NCBI RefSeq assembly: GCF_002006355.2
Contig: NZ_CP096980.1
Coordinates: forward strand, 2,914,001-2,978,000
Source: Clostridium felsineum DSM 794
GTDB lineage: Bacteria; Bacillota; Clostridia; Clostridiales; Clostridiaceae
Length of the DNA: 64,000 nt
Direction: 5' to 3'
Shown: positions 1-8,006 of the stretch, piece after piece
Layout: the number at the start of each line of letters is the position of its first letter
Position numbering within the stretch: position 1 is the stretch's first letter
Made by a program: the position numbers and the translations under genes
The notes under the pieces: generated by a model
Seen by the model: the letters and a program-made list of their open reading frames with translations, nothing else
Told to the model about the DNA's origin: nothing
Databases searched by the model: none

Positions 1-360
1 AGTTGCAATTCCTGCATAATATCTTATACACGCTGCTGCATCAATTACATCCACCTCTGTTTCTCTCAAACTCTTACCATTGTCCATTGTTTCTATAAGA
101 CTAAGTTCCTCCGATTTTGTCTCTATAATATCTGCTACCTTAAATAATAATCTTGCTCTCTCCACAGCTGGAGTATCCATCCAACCGCCCTCATAAAAAG
201 CTTTTTTAGCCGCCATTACTGCTTTTTTAACATCTTCGTTATCCCCTTCTGCTGCTAAAGCAATAACTTTACCATCTGCTGGATTTAATATTTCCCTAGT
301 TTTATTATTTCTTGATAGTTGCCACTGCCCATCAATATACATTTTTAAAACATCCCACAT
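1..360 (-). CDS. Aldehyde dehydrogenase, NAD(P)-dependent, N-terminal 120 residues (truncated by window edge)
   Basis: Only the first 120 codons are inside the window. The start at 360 is fixed by an AGGAGG box seven bases upstream. The protein begins MWDVLKMYIDGQW and continues with NPADGKVIALAAEG and a helical region ending ETMDNGKSLRETEVDV..RYYAG, the usual N-terminal Rossmann part of the betaine-aldehyde / aminobutyraldehyde dehydrogenase group. The catalytic Cys and Glu lie outside the window. It sits downstream of a GABA-type aminotransferase on the same strand but behind a terminator, so it probably has its own promoter. Inferred role: oxidation of succinate semialdehyde or an aminoaldehyde to the acid. 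Family certain, substrate not. Confidence 0.88.
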   Translation of the reverse strand, partial: MWDVLKMYIDGQWQLSRNNKTREILNPADGKVIALAAEGDNEDVKKAVMAAKKAFYEGGWMDTPAVERARLLFKVADIIETKSEELSLIETMDNGKSLRETEVDVIDAAACIRYYAGIAT

Positions 361-540
361 TTGTCACCCTCCTCAGAAAATTGTTGTTTTGTTAAAACTT
401 TATTATTTTTTATTTGTATTTATTGATAATTTATTAAATATGTTATATATAATTTATCATATTGTTAATAAAAGTACTATGTACAAAAAGTACAAATATA
501 CTTACATTTTTTTATGTGTTTATAACAATTTATACAAAAA

Positions 541-577
541 TAGAGTTTCAAATGAATTATAATCACTTGAAACTCTA
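541..577 (-). terminator. Rho-independent terminator after the gabT-like gene
   Basis: Eleven-base perfect inverted repeat (TAGAGTTTCAA / TTGAAACTCTA) with a T run on the minus strand just beyond it, 28 bases after the stop of the aminotransferase. It separates that gene from the aldehyde dehydrogenase. The rest of 361-604 is AT-rich and shows no gene. Confidence 0.85.
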
Positions 578-604
578 TATACCCTTTTATATTATTATAT
601 ATTT

Positions 605-1942
605 TTAAATATTTGCCTTTATAGCTTCTTCTAAAATATCCAAACCATAGTTTAACTGCTCTTCAGTCATTACAACTGGTGGAAGGAAACGAAGAACATT
701 TCCTAGGAGTCCTGCATTTAAGAAAAGTACTCCATGTTTGAAGCAGTAATCTAATATTTTTGAAACAATTTCACGATTAGGCTCCTTCGAATCCTTGTCC
801 TTAACAAATTCAAGTCCTATCATAGCACCAAGACCTCTTACATCTCCAATTACATTATACTTTTCTTTCATTTCATTAAGCCTAGTCATTATAGCTTTGC
901 CAAGTTCTAATGCTTTTTCATTTAAATTTGATTCTTGAATTTTATCTATAACCTTAAGCGCTGCTACACAGGAAAGAGGATTTCCCCCATAAGTTCCACC
1001 AATGCCTCCAACACATGCTGCATCCATTATTTCTGCTTTTCCAACTACAGCAGATACAGGAAGTCCATTAGCTATAGATTTTGACATTGTTATAAGATCT
1101 GCATCGACATCGAAATATTCGTGTGCAAACAGCTTACCTGTTCTTGCAAAACCAGCTTGAACTTCATCTACAATAAATATTATATTATTTTCATTACATA
1201 TTTCTTGTAGTGCCTTAAAATATTCTTTAGGAGGAACTACAAATCCGCCTTCACCTTGAACTGGTTCTGCTATTAAACATGCAATCATATCTGGAGAAAC
1301 TACTGTTTTAAGCATTGTCCTAAGTTTTTCTGCACAAGCAATATTACACTCTGGATACTTACATCCAAGTGGACATCTATAGCAGTATGCGTAATCTGCC
1401 TTATAGGTTTCACATACAAAAGGACCAAATCCATTTTTATATGGTTTGTATTTGCTTGTTATAGACATTGTCATATTTGTTCTACCATGAAAGGATCCCT
1501 GCATAGAAATTATTCCTGATTTTTTAGTATACGCTCTTGCTATTTTTATGGCATTTTCTACAGCTTCAGCTCCACTGTTTGCAAACATGGCTTTTTTCGC
1601 AAAACTACCAGGAGTTACCTCTGTAAGTTTTTCTGCCAAATCCACATAAGGTTCATACATATTTACATGAAAACAAGCATGAATATATTTATCAAGCTGC
1701 TCTTTAACAGCCTCTACTACTCCAGCATCTCTATGTCCAATATTCTGAACACCAATTCCACCTGCAAAATCTACAAATACATTGCCATCAATATCTTTAA
1801 CTAATGCGCCCTTGGCTTCATCAACAAATACTGGATACGAACATCCTACTCCCTTTGCAACATATTTTTCCCTTTTCTTAAAAAGTTCATTTGATTTAGG
1901 TCCTGGCACCGTAGTCACAATCTTAGCGTTTGTCTCTTCCAT
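605..1942 (-). CDS. gabT: Class III PLP aminotransferase, 4-aminobutyrate type
   Basis: Predicted to move the amino group of 4-aminobutyrate (or a related omega-amine) to 2-oxoglutarate. About 445 residues, normal for the family. An upstream in-frame ATG exists at 1966, but GGAGG lies just before the ATG at 1942, so the shorter form is chosen. Motifs: NSGAEAVENAIKIAR, SFHGRT, the cofactor Asp in IVDEVQAGFARTG and the PLP lysine in MSKSIANGLP. Between SFHGRT and AEPVQGEGG there is a cysteine-rich insert, CYRCPLGCKYPECNIAC. Neighbours are an aldehyde dehydrogenase downstream and a PucR regulator upstream, which fits a GABA or polyamine catabolic module. Exact substrate is inferred. Confidence 0.85.
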   Translation of the reverse strand: MEETNAKIVTTVPGPKSNELFKKREKYVAKGVGCSYPVFVDEAKGALVKDIDGNVFVDFAGGIGVQNIGHRDAGVVEAVKEQLDKYIHACFHVNMYEPYVDLAEKLTEVTPGSFAKKAMFANSGAEAVENAIKIARAYTKKSGIISMQGSFHGRTNMTMSITSKYKPYKNGFGPFVCETYKADYAYCYRCPLGCKYPECNIACAEKLRTMLKTVVSPDMIACLIAEPVQGEGGFVVPPKEYFKALQEICNENNIIFIVDEVQAGFARTGKLFAHEYFDVDADLITMSKSIANGLPVSAVVGKAEIMDAACVGGIGGTYGGNPLSCVAALKVIDKIQESNLNEKALELGKAIMTRLNEMKEKYNVIGDVRGLGAMIGLEFVKDKDSKEPNREIVSKILDYCFKHGVLFLNAGLLGNVLRFLPPVVMTEEQLNYGLDILEEAIKANI

Positions 1943-2188
1943 ATTCAATTCCTCCAAATCATACACAAAATTTCTACTTAAAATATACTTAGCAAACTCA
2001 AAATCGTACTATTTTATCACTTTCTTCTATGTTTCTTAATAGATTATCAAAATATTCGTTTTGTTTTTGCATTTTTATCAATAACACTGTATATAATTTA
2101 TCACATTTCAAACAAAGTTCATATATCTAAAATATACAAATTTGAAGGCTTCCCTTTGTCCATTTTTAGTATTTATAGACTATAGCCA

Positions 2189-3385
2189 CTATAAACTTAT
2201 ACTTTCCATTTTTAGAAACTTCTTTATTTTAATAGCAGTATCGAAATTAAATAATACATTTATATCTCTAAGATTGCACTTTGATATTTCCTCTATTCTC
2301 TTTATCCTATATTTTAAAGTATTCCTATGAATAAAAAGTTCTTCAGCTGTCTTATTTATATTTCCACTTTCTCTTATATACATATCTAAAGTTCCCATAA
2401 GATCAGTACTATTTTTAAGATCATAATCCATTAACTCTCCAAGAGTATCCAAATAGAACTTCTTCATCTCTTCTTTGTCCTCCATCTTAAAGAACAATTT
2501 ATATATTCCAAGCTCATCATAACTTTTAAAGGCATTGATTTCTCTATTAAGCTTTAGAACTTTAAGACACCTATGAGCCTCATTAACACTTGTCTTAAAG
2601 TCCTTAAGATCACTAAAACCTCCCCCAATTCCTATATTTACGTTTATGTTTTCAGTTTTTAAATTGATACTTTCTATAATATTCTTTGCTATATTATTCA
2701 TAGTAATCTTTTTATTTTCAGGTATCATAAGAATAATGGAATTATACTGCATTATATATATACTCTTTTTCTTCCACTTATTCAAAACATCTATTACAAT
2801 CTGTTCTACATAATGTTTTGTTGGTAAATTATCCTTAAACGTATTATTTGTATTATTAAGTCCAATAACGAAAGATGTATAGTTCTTTTTAGGATCATAC
2901 CCATATACCATGGCTCTATTAAGTATATCTTCTGAAAAAGTAAAATCTCTAAAAATTATGTCTTTCATAAAGTTATCCATAGACTCTTGGTCTACCTTAT
3001 TTGCAAAAATAGCTTTACATATACTTTGGCTTACATCTATGAATTTAACTTCAAAAGGAATCTGAAATACAGGAAAATTGAGTTGATTTCCAATCTCTAC
3101 AACCTCCTTGGGTATTCCCTTTATATATGGTCCTACACTTATTACAATTCCTGAAAGATTTCTTGAATTTATATCTTTAATAAAATCCACAAGCGCATTT
3201 ATATTATTTTTTATACCTATACCGCTTATAAGTATGAGTTCTCCCCCTTTAAGCCATTTCGAATATTCTGGATATTCAACGACTTGAACCCATCTTATAA
3301 TTCTGTTTAAACCTTCCTCTCCTGCCACAACTTTTATCTTTTCAAGGTAAGGCAATTTTAAAATACTTTTACAAGTAGTAAGCAT
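2189..3385 (-). CDS. PucR-family transcriptional regulator
   Basis: 398 residues in the usual PucR layout: an N-terminal PucR sensor domain (residues about 5-125, with VEYPEYSKWLKGGELILISG), a central GGDEF-like segment, and a C-terminal helix-turn-helix of the HTH_30 type (about 330-390, SGNINKTAEELFIHRNTLKYRIKRIEE). Such proteins control purine, GABA or amino-acid catabolic genes in response to a metabolite. Start has a GGGGGG ribosome site. It lies 246 bases upstream of gabT on the same strand, so it is the likely regulator of that module; no operator was identified. Confidence 0.88.
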   Translation of the reverse strand: MLTTCKSILKLPYLEKIKVVAGEEGLNRIIRWVQVVEYPEYSKWLKGGELILISGIGIKNNINALVDFIKDINSRNLSGIVISVGPYIKGIPKEVVEIGNQLNFPVFQIPFEVKFIDVSQSICKAIFANKVDQESMDNFMKDIIFRDFTFSEDILNRAMVYGYDPKKNYTSFVIGLNNTNNTFKDNLPTKHYVEQIVIDVLNKWKKKSIYIMQYNSIILMIPENKKITMNNIAKNIIESINLKTENINVNIGIGGGFSDLKDFKTSVNEAHRCLKVLKLNREINAFKSYDELGIYKLFFKMEDKEEMKKFYLDTLGELMDYDLKNSTDLMGTLDMYIRESGNINKTAEELFIHRNTLKYRIKRIEEISKCNLRDINVLFNFDTAIKIKKFLKMESISL

Positions 3386-3510
3386 GTTATCCCCCCTTTT
3401 AGTTTATATATTAATTATTAATTCAATATAGTATTATTTTATCATAAAACAACTTGTTTTTTTACATATTTATTAATAATAATGCATTTTAATTAATAGC
3501 TGATAAAAAA

Positions 3511-3550
3511 ATAACGAATCAACTTACCTAATTTTTAGCTGATTCGTTAT
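3511..3550 (-). terminator. Terminator after the 3606-3884 gene
   Basis: Inverted repeat ATAACGAATCA(AC) / (GC)TGATTCGTTAT with a six-base T run on the minus strand. T residues also follow on the plus strand, so it may work in both directions. Confidence 0.8.
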
Positions 3551-3605
3551 TTTTAAATTATTCTTATTTATAGAGCATTTATTTTTCAATCTAATAATTA
3601 CTTAT

Positions 3606-3884
3606 CTATAGCTTATATAATAAATCTCCTGCTCTTATCTTAGAAAAGTCATCTGATTTCGCAACATTAATTCCTATATTTAAATTTTCCCATATTGAAA
3701 TAGATATATTAACATCTAAAACTGTAAATATAATTTCTCCATTGGATGTCTTAACCATAACAGATTTATCCTTTAAATTTAACATCGATATATTTTCCTT
3801 TGTGATTTTAGGGTTATTGCCCAAAATTACACACCCGATTGATGGTAGTGTAGCTGTATCATCTATTGGCATAATATATTCCAT
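3606..3884 (-). CDS. Small protein of unknown function (92 aa)
   Basis: Not recognised. It has a proper ribosome site (AGGAG, eight bases before ATG) and a terminator after the stop, so it is probably real. The protein is soluble-looking, mixed alpha/beta, with no signal peptide or membrane segment: MEYIMPIDDTATLPSIG at the start and a C-terminal RAGDLLYKL. It follows another small unknown gene 12 bases upstream on the same strand, so the two are likely co-transcribed. Confidence 0.6.
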   Translation of the reverse strand: MEYIMPIDDTATLPSIGCVILGNNPKITKENISMLNLKDKSVMVKTSNGEIIFTVLDVNISISIWENLNIGINVAKSDDFSKIRAGDLLYKL

Positions 3885-3895
3885 AAGTATTTCTC

Positions 3896-4117
3896 CTATC
3901 TTTCATATATATCCAAGCTTTTTTTAACGTCTTTAAGTTCTATTCCTTGATTTTTGAATCTGGTTAATCCATAAAGTATTACATTAATTATTTCCCTTTG
4001 ATCTAAATCTGGTGCAAATCTAACATCTCTAATACTCACTTGAGCTTCGTCTGATGCTAAATTTTCATAATTGTATTTAATATTTCCATCTGTTTGCAAG
4101 AGTAACCTTCGCATCAT
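3896..4117 (-). CDS. Small protein of unknown function (up to 73 aa)
   Basis: Not recognised. Charged and probably soluble, ending GIELKDVKKSLDIYER. No ribosome site stands before the ATG pair at 4117. A GAAGG six bases before an in-frame TTG at 4099 makes a 67-residue form, beginning (M)QTDGNIKYNYENLASDE, the more likely product. Pairs with the next small gene downstream. It could also be a remnant of a longer gene, since the reading frame is open for some codons upstream of the ATG. Confidence 0.45.
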   Translation of the reverse strand: MMRRLLLQTDGNIKYNYENLASDEAQVSIRDVRFAPDLDQREIINVILYGLTRFKNQGIELKDVKKSLDIYER

Positions 4118-4212
4118 TAAGCTTATTAGATAATTTATACATTTTAAGAAGCTATATTACTTAATATATAAAATATGCTATAATAAACCATATGCAAGGA
4201 GGCATTAACAAG

Positions 4213-4281
4213 ATGAAAAAAGCCGTAAATGTTTTAATATTTATATTATTTTTTGGTTTACTCTTGATATTGTTGGCATGA
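4213..4281 (+). CDS. 22-residue hydrophobic micro-ORF coupled to the next gene
   Basis: A strong AAGGAGG site precedes ATG at 4213. The ORF encodes MKKAVNVLIFILFFGLLLILLA and stops in an ATGA overlap with the following 119-codon ORF. It looks like a single membrane helix or a cleavable signal segment. Two readings: a real micro-protein translationally coupled to the membrane protein after it, or a signal segment separated from that protein by a single frameshift. The downstream ORF has no good ribosome site of its own, which supports either coupling or a frameshift. Confidence 0.5.
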   Translation: MKKAVNVLIFILFFGLLLILLA

Positions 4282-4637
4282 AAATAGGACATTTCTATCT
4301 TGTGGAATCGGCTATAAAAGACGAGCCTATAGATATAGTCTGGTGGGTAATTTTTATACTTTGCTTTATCCTGTTTATTATAAAAGACAACATAGGAAAA
4401 TATATACTTCTTTCCTTTATTTCCATTTGGTGTGTCATTCAATATTCCATGTACTTAAAATCCCAAAAAAGAATCGAAAGCTACAATAGTTTTTTCAAAG
4501 AAACTCACCACATAATTTCTCCTTCAAGTAATTTTTTAATAAAGGATACCTATCACATTTTTTTAGATTTGCTATTATTTATAGTACTCCTTAGTCTAAT
4601 TATTTTTACTATAAAATCAAGAAAACAACATAATTAA
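4278..4637 (+). CDS. Small integral membrane protein of unknown function
   Basis: 119 residues, not recognised. Three hydrophobic stretches: about 20-37 (IVWWVIFILCFILFII), 42-57 (YILLSFISIWCVIQYS) and 95-110 (LDLLLFIVLLSLIIF), with a polar loop holding SYNSFFKETHHII. Its ATG overlaps the stop of a 22-residue hydrophobic ORF, and it is followed by a bidirectional terminator. One of few plus-strand genes in this part of the window. Confidence 0.6.
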   Translation: MKIGHFYLVESAIKDEPIDIVWWVIFILCFILFIIKDNIGKYILLSFISIWCVIQYSMYLKSQKRIESYNSFFKETHHIISPSSNFLIKDTYHIFLDLLLFIVLLSLIIFTIKSRKQHN

Positions 4638-4675
4638 AAAAGGAAAGCTATTGAATAAAATAACTTTCCTTTTTT
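4636..4675. terminator. Bidirectional terminator between convergent genes
   Basis: AAAAAAGGAAAG / CTTTCCTTTTTT hairpin between the plus-strand membrane protein and the minus-strand dUTPase. A and T runs on both sides suit termination in both directions. Confidence 0.88.
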
Positions 4676-4684
4676 GTTTCCAAA

Positions 4685-5125
4685 CTATTTTTTTAATCCA
4701 GAAGAACCAAATCCGCCTTGTCCTCTATCCGTATCTGAAAGTTCTTCTACCTCTTCAACCTTTACTCTAAGTACAGGCTTAATTACCATTTGAGCTATCT
4801 TCATTGACTTTTCAACCTTAAAATCTTCTTTTCCGTGATTTATAAGTATTATTTTAACCTCTCCTCTATATCCTTCATCGATAGTTCCTGGAGTGTTTAA
4901 AACTGTTATTGAATGCTTTAACGCAAGTCCACTTCTAGGTCTTACTTGTGCCTCAGTGTCACGTGGAAGCTCCATTTGAATGCCGGTACGTATTAGCGCA
5001 CTTTCTCCCGCTTTGATTATCTTCTCTTCAATAGAAAACAAATCTAAACCAGCATCCCCTTCATGAGCATATTCTGGAAGTATTGCTGCTTCATCTATTT
5101 TCTTAACTTTTAAATTTACCATCAT
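4685..5125 (-). CDS. dut: dUTP diphosphatase (trimeric dUTPase)
   Basis: Hydrolyses dUTP to dUMP and pyrophosphate, keeping uracil out of DNA. 146 residues, typical for the trimeric type. The conserved motifs are visible in order: HEGDAGLDL (I), RPRSGLA (II), NTPGTIDEGYRGE (III, with the catalytic Asp and base-selecting Tyr), and the C-terminal arginine/glycine motif DTDRGQGGFGSSG (V). Starts with two ATGs in a row; the first overlaps the TAA of the upstream gene (TAATG), so translation is probably coupled. GGAGA lies just upstream. Confidence 0.95.
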   Translation of the reverse strand: MMVNLKVKKIDEAAILPEYAHEGDAGLDLFSIEEKIIKAGESALIRTGIQMELPRDTEAQVRPRSGLALKHSITVLNTPGTIDEGYRGEVKIILINHGKEDFKVEKSMKIAQMVIKPVLRVKVEEVEELSDTDRGQGGFGSSGLKK

Positions 5126-5850
5126 TAAATTTCTCCTTCACTTACCATTTTCAAATTATCCTCGTGTATTTTTCTTTCATAGTCAGTATTAAATTCTATT
5201 TTATCTCCTCTTTTTAGTGCCTCTAGATAATTAATTGTATCCAAAATATCTTTTTTAGTCAAATTCAGAGTATGTCCAGCAAAAATTCTCTCAGTACCAT
5301 ATTCCATATATGTTTTAAGAGTATTTATATATGAAGCTATATCTCCGTTTTCCACATAAATTATTGGTTTTTCAAGATTATCTCCAACATATAAGGTTTT
5401 AGTTTCACTATCAAAAATTGAAATACTATCTTCCGTGTGACCTGGGCTGTGAAATAACACAATACCATCTTCATGAAAATTAATTTTGTTATTAAAGGTC
5501 AATGTAGGAAGACACTTTTCTACATTGCCTAAAATATACTCTTTATTTTCTTCTATTTGACTCTCCCAAGCTTTATCTAATATCTTTCTACAACGTTCAT
5601 GACTTATTATCAAATCCTTTTTAAATGCAGAATTTCCCCAAACATGATCCCAATGAAAATGTGTATTAATAACAAAGACCTCTTTATCTTTAATCTCTTC
5701 TATAACTGGTTTCATGCTTTCAGTGCCACAAAAGGTATCAATGACATATACTCTATTTTTCTTTTTAATTATAAAAACATGTGTAGTACATTCTTTAATA
5801 TTGTCATAGGAAAAAATACATGTACTTTTGTCCACCCTATTAATTATCAT
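5125..5850 (-). CDS. Metallo-beta-lactamase-fold hydrolase
   Basis: 241 residues. The metal motif HFHWDH (position about 63-68) plus downstream SPGHTEDS and FAGHT give the usual two-metal site of the MBL superfamily. The protein is close in layout to small-molecule hydrolases of the glyoxalase II-like branch, but the substrate is unknown. Overlaps dut by one base. RBS AAGGATG lies eight bases upstream of ATG. Confidence 0.85.
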   Translation of the reverse strand: MIINRVDKSTCIFSYDNIKECTTHVFIIKKKNRVYVIDTFCGTESMKPVIEEIKDKEVFVINTHFHWDHVWGNSAFKKDLIISHERCRKILDKAWESQIEENKEYILGNVEKCLPTLTFNNKINFHEDGIVLFHSPGHTEDSISIFDSETKTLYVGDNLEKPIIYVENGDIASYINTLKTYMEYGTERIFAGHTLNLTKKDILDTINYLEALKRGDKIEFNTDYERKIHEDNLKMVSEGEI

Positions 5851-5880
5851 TTCTTTACATCCTTTATTATGAATTTTAAA

Positions 5881-7182
5881 TTAACTACTCTTTTGAGATA
5901 AATTTCTAATTAGTATCTCCTCTATTCTTTTTCTATTACCTTTTAGTATAACAAACTCATATCCATTATACGTTATTTTTTCATGTGGTTTAGGATACTT
6001 TTTACACTTAGAATAAAACCATCCACCTATTGTATCAATATTTTCTTCATATATATCTATATCTAATAATTCATTAATATCTTCTATTAAAACTTTTCCA
6101 TCTACAACATAGCTTCCACTTTCAGTTTTTTTAATTTCTTCAGTTTCTTCATCAAATTCATCTTGTATTTCTCCAACTATCTCTTCCAAAATATCTTCAA
6201 TAGTAACAAGACCAAAAGTTCCTCCATATTCATCAATTACTATTGCCATTTGCATTCTTTCCTTTTGAAAGGTTTTAAATAGTTCACTAATAGACATAGA
6301 TTCTGGTACAAACTTAACTTCTCTTATAATTTCTTTTATATTTTCATTATTATCTTTAAATTTTAACTTATATAAATCCTTAATATGTACAAGACCAATT
6401 ATATTATCTTTGCTCTCTTCACATACAGGATATCTTGTAAATCTCTCATTCATTATAGTATTAATTATATCTTCAAAGGAATCCTCTATAAAAATACACT
6501 CCATATCTGTTCTAGGTACCATAATTTCTTTTACAGTCTTTTCGGAAAAATCAAATACATTATCTACAAATGTCAATTCTGTTTTATCAATCAATCCATG
6601 CTTATAGCTTTCCTCAACTAACATTCTTATTTCTTCATCAGTATGAGCATCTTCATGTTCATCAAGCTGCTTTATACCAAATACCTTTAGAACAAAATCT
6701 GTACTCTTATTAAATGCAACTATTATTGGATAAGTTATTTTATAAAATATTATTAAAGGTATTGCAGTATGTTTTGCCATACTTTCTGTATTCAAAATAG
6801 CCACTGCCTTTGGTGCAAGTTCACCAAGAACAATATGAAATCCAGTTATCATTACAAAGCCAAATATAGCTGACATTGAATGAGTTATATTTAAGGGCAT
6901 ATTAATAAGCTTAAATAGTGGAACTAAAATTTTAGATATTGCTGGTTCTCCAATCCATCCAAGACCTAAGGATGCTAGAGTTATTCCCAATTGACATGCA
7001 GATAAATAAGAATTCAAATTTTTAATTACACTTAAAGTATATTTAGCATTTTTATCACCATCAAGTACTAAAGTTTCTATTTTAGATTTCCTTACTTTCA
7101 CCATTGAAAATTCTGCCGCAACAAAAAATGCATTCATAAATACAAGTAAGAATATTATAATTACATTTATTAAAGTAACCAT
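5881..7182 (-). CDS. CNNM/HlyC-type transporter with CBS pair (hemolysin-C family)
   Basis: 433 residues with the full family layout: an N-terminal CNNM (DUF21) membrane domain with about four helices (1-190, including AFFVAAEFSMVKVRKSKIETL), a CBS pair (about 200-330, MVPRTDMECI .. YPVCEESKDNIIGLVHIKDL .. MQMAIVIDEYGGTFGLVTIEDILEEIVGEI) and a C-terminal CorC/HlyC domain (about 345-430). Family members move Mg2+ or protect cells from excess of it; the haemolysin name is historical. Likely co-transcribed with the MBL hydrolase and dut, 30 bases upstream of the former. Confidence 0.92.
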   Translation of the reverse strand: MVTLINVIIIFLLVFMNAFFVAAEFSMVKVRKSKIETLVLDGDKNAKYTLSVIKNLNSYLSACQLGITLASLGLGWIGEPAISKILVPLFKLINMPLNITHSMSAIFGFVMITGFHIVLGELAPKAVAILNTESMAKHTAIPLIIFYKITYPIIVAFNKSTDFVLKVFGIKQLDEHEDAHTDEEIRMLVEESYKHGLIDKTELTFVDNVFDFSEKTVKEIMVPRTDMECIFIEDSFEDIINTIMNERFTRYPVCEESKDNIIGLVHIKDLYKLKFKDNNENIKEIIREVKFVPESMSISELFKTFQKERMQMAIVIDEYGGTFGLVTIEDILEEIVGEIQDEFDEETEEIKKTESGSYVVDGKVLIEDINELLDIDIYEENIDTIGGWFYSKCKKYPKPHEKITYNGYEFVILKGNRKRIEEILIRNLSQKSS

Positions 7183-7263
7183 ATATAAGTCAACTCCTTA
7201 CCCTGTTGTACCTTATCTTATACGTAAATACAACTTCGATTATGTAATAGTTTTACCAATATA

Positions 7264-7312
7264 AAAAAGGACTATACTAAAATGAATTGGTTATTTTAGT
7301 ATAGTCCTTTTT
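7264..7312 (-). terminator. Strong terminator after the TetR gene
   Basis: Nearly 20-base perfect stem (AAAAAGGACTATACTAAAAT and its complement) around a nine-base loop. T run on both strands. Confidence 0.9.
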
Positions 7313-7335
7313 CTTTAAGTGTTATTTAAGTAATA

Positions 7336-7929
7336 TTACTGCAATAATTCTAAGCTAAATGAAATAAAAATTCCTTTAAAGGTTATCCTGCTAACAAGCT
7401 CTGCCATATATATAGCGCTATATTTCATCCCATCTCTAAGCCATTTAAACGTAAGTCCAATATGTGCTGAAATTACGTATTGAATTAAATAATCCTTTGG
7501 TATTGGAAGCTTAGTTTCATCAATATATTTAAAAATTTCTTCATAAGTTTCTACCGCACTATCTTCCATCCTTTTTCGAAAACTTGATATTCCATGATTA
7601 CCTAACATAACCTTAAAAAATTCTGAATGCTCCTCTATATATTCAAAATGCTTCATATAACATCTATAACAAGCCGTTTCATAAAAATCAGATAAAGTAT
7701 CAAATTTTTCAGGTTTTGTTTGTTCTCTTAGCTGATAAAACATATTATCAATTATCTGATTTAAAAAATCTTGCTTGTCTTCATATAATGAGTAAAAAGT
7801 ACTTCTGGCTATTTGAGCCTCATCTACAAGATTCTGAACGGTTATTGCTTGAACATCTTTATTCTTCATAAGTTTAATGAGTGCTTTAATTAAGTAGTTC
7901 CTACTTCTTACTTTTCTCCTATCTTGCAT
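7336..7929 (-). CDS. TetR/AcrR-family transcriptional regulator
   Basis: About 197 residues. N-terminal helix-turn-helix: KNKDVQAITVQNLVDEAQIARSTFY followed by YSLYEDKQDFLNQI. The C-terminal part (FKWLRDGMKYSAIYMAELVSRI) is of the type seen in DhaS-like TetR proteins. An in-frame GTG lies at 7938, but the AAGG upstream is too close to it; the ATG three codons later is preferred. It is 77 bases downstream of an amidohydrolase gene on the same strand and probably controls it; no operator was found. Confidence 0.87.
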   Translation of the reverse strand: MQDRRKVRSRNYLIKALIKLMKNKDVQAITVQNLVDEAQIARSTFYSLYEDKQDFLNQIIDNMFYQLREQTKPEKFDTLSDFYETACYRCYMKHFEYIEEHSEFFKVMLGNHGISSFRKRMEDSAVETYEEIFKYIDETKLPIPKDYLIQYVISAHIGLTFKWLRDGMKYSAIYMAELVSRITFKGIFISFSLELLQ

Positions 7930-8006
7930 AACTACCACAGCCTTCTTACATAAAATATTTTATAGTAAGTATAACACACGGCAATCTTCAATTAAATACC
8001 ATTAGC

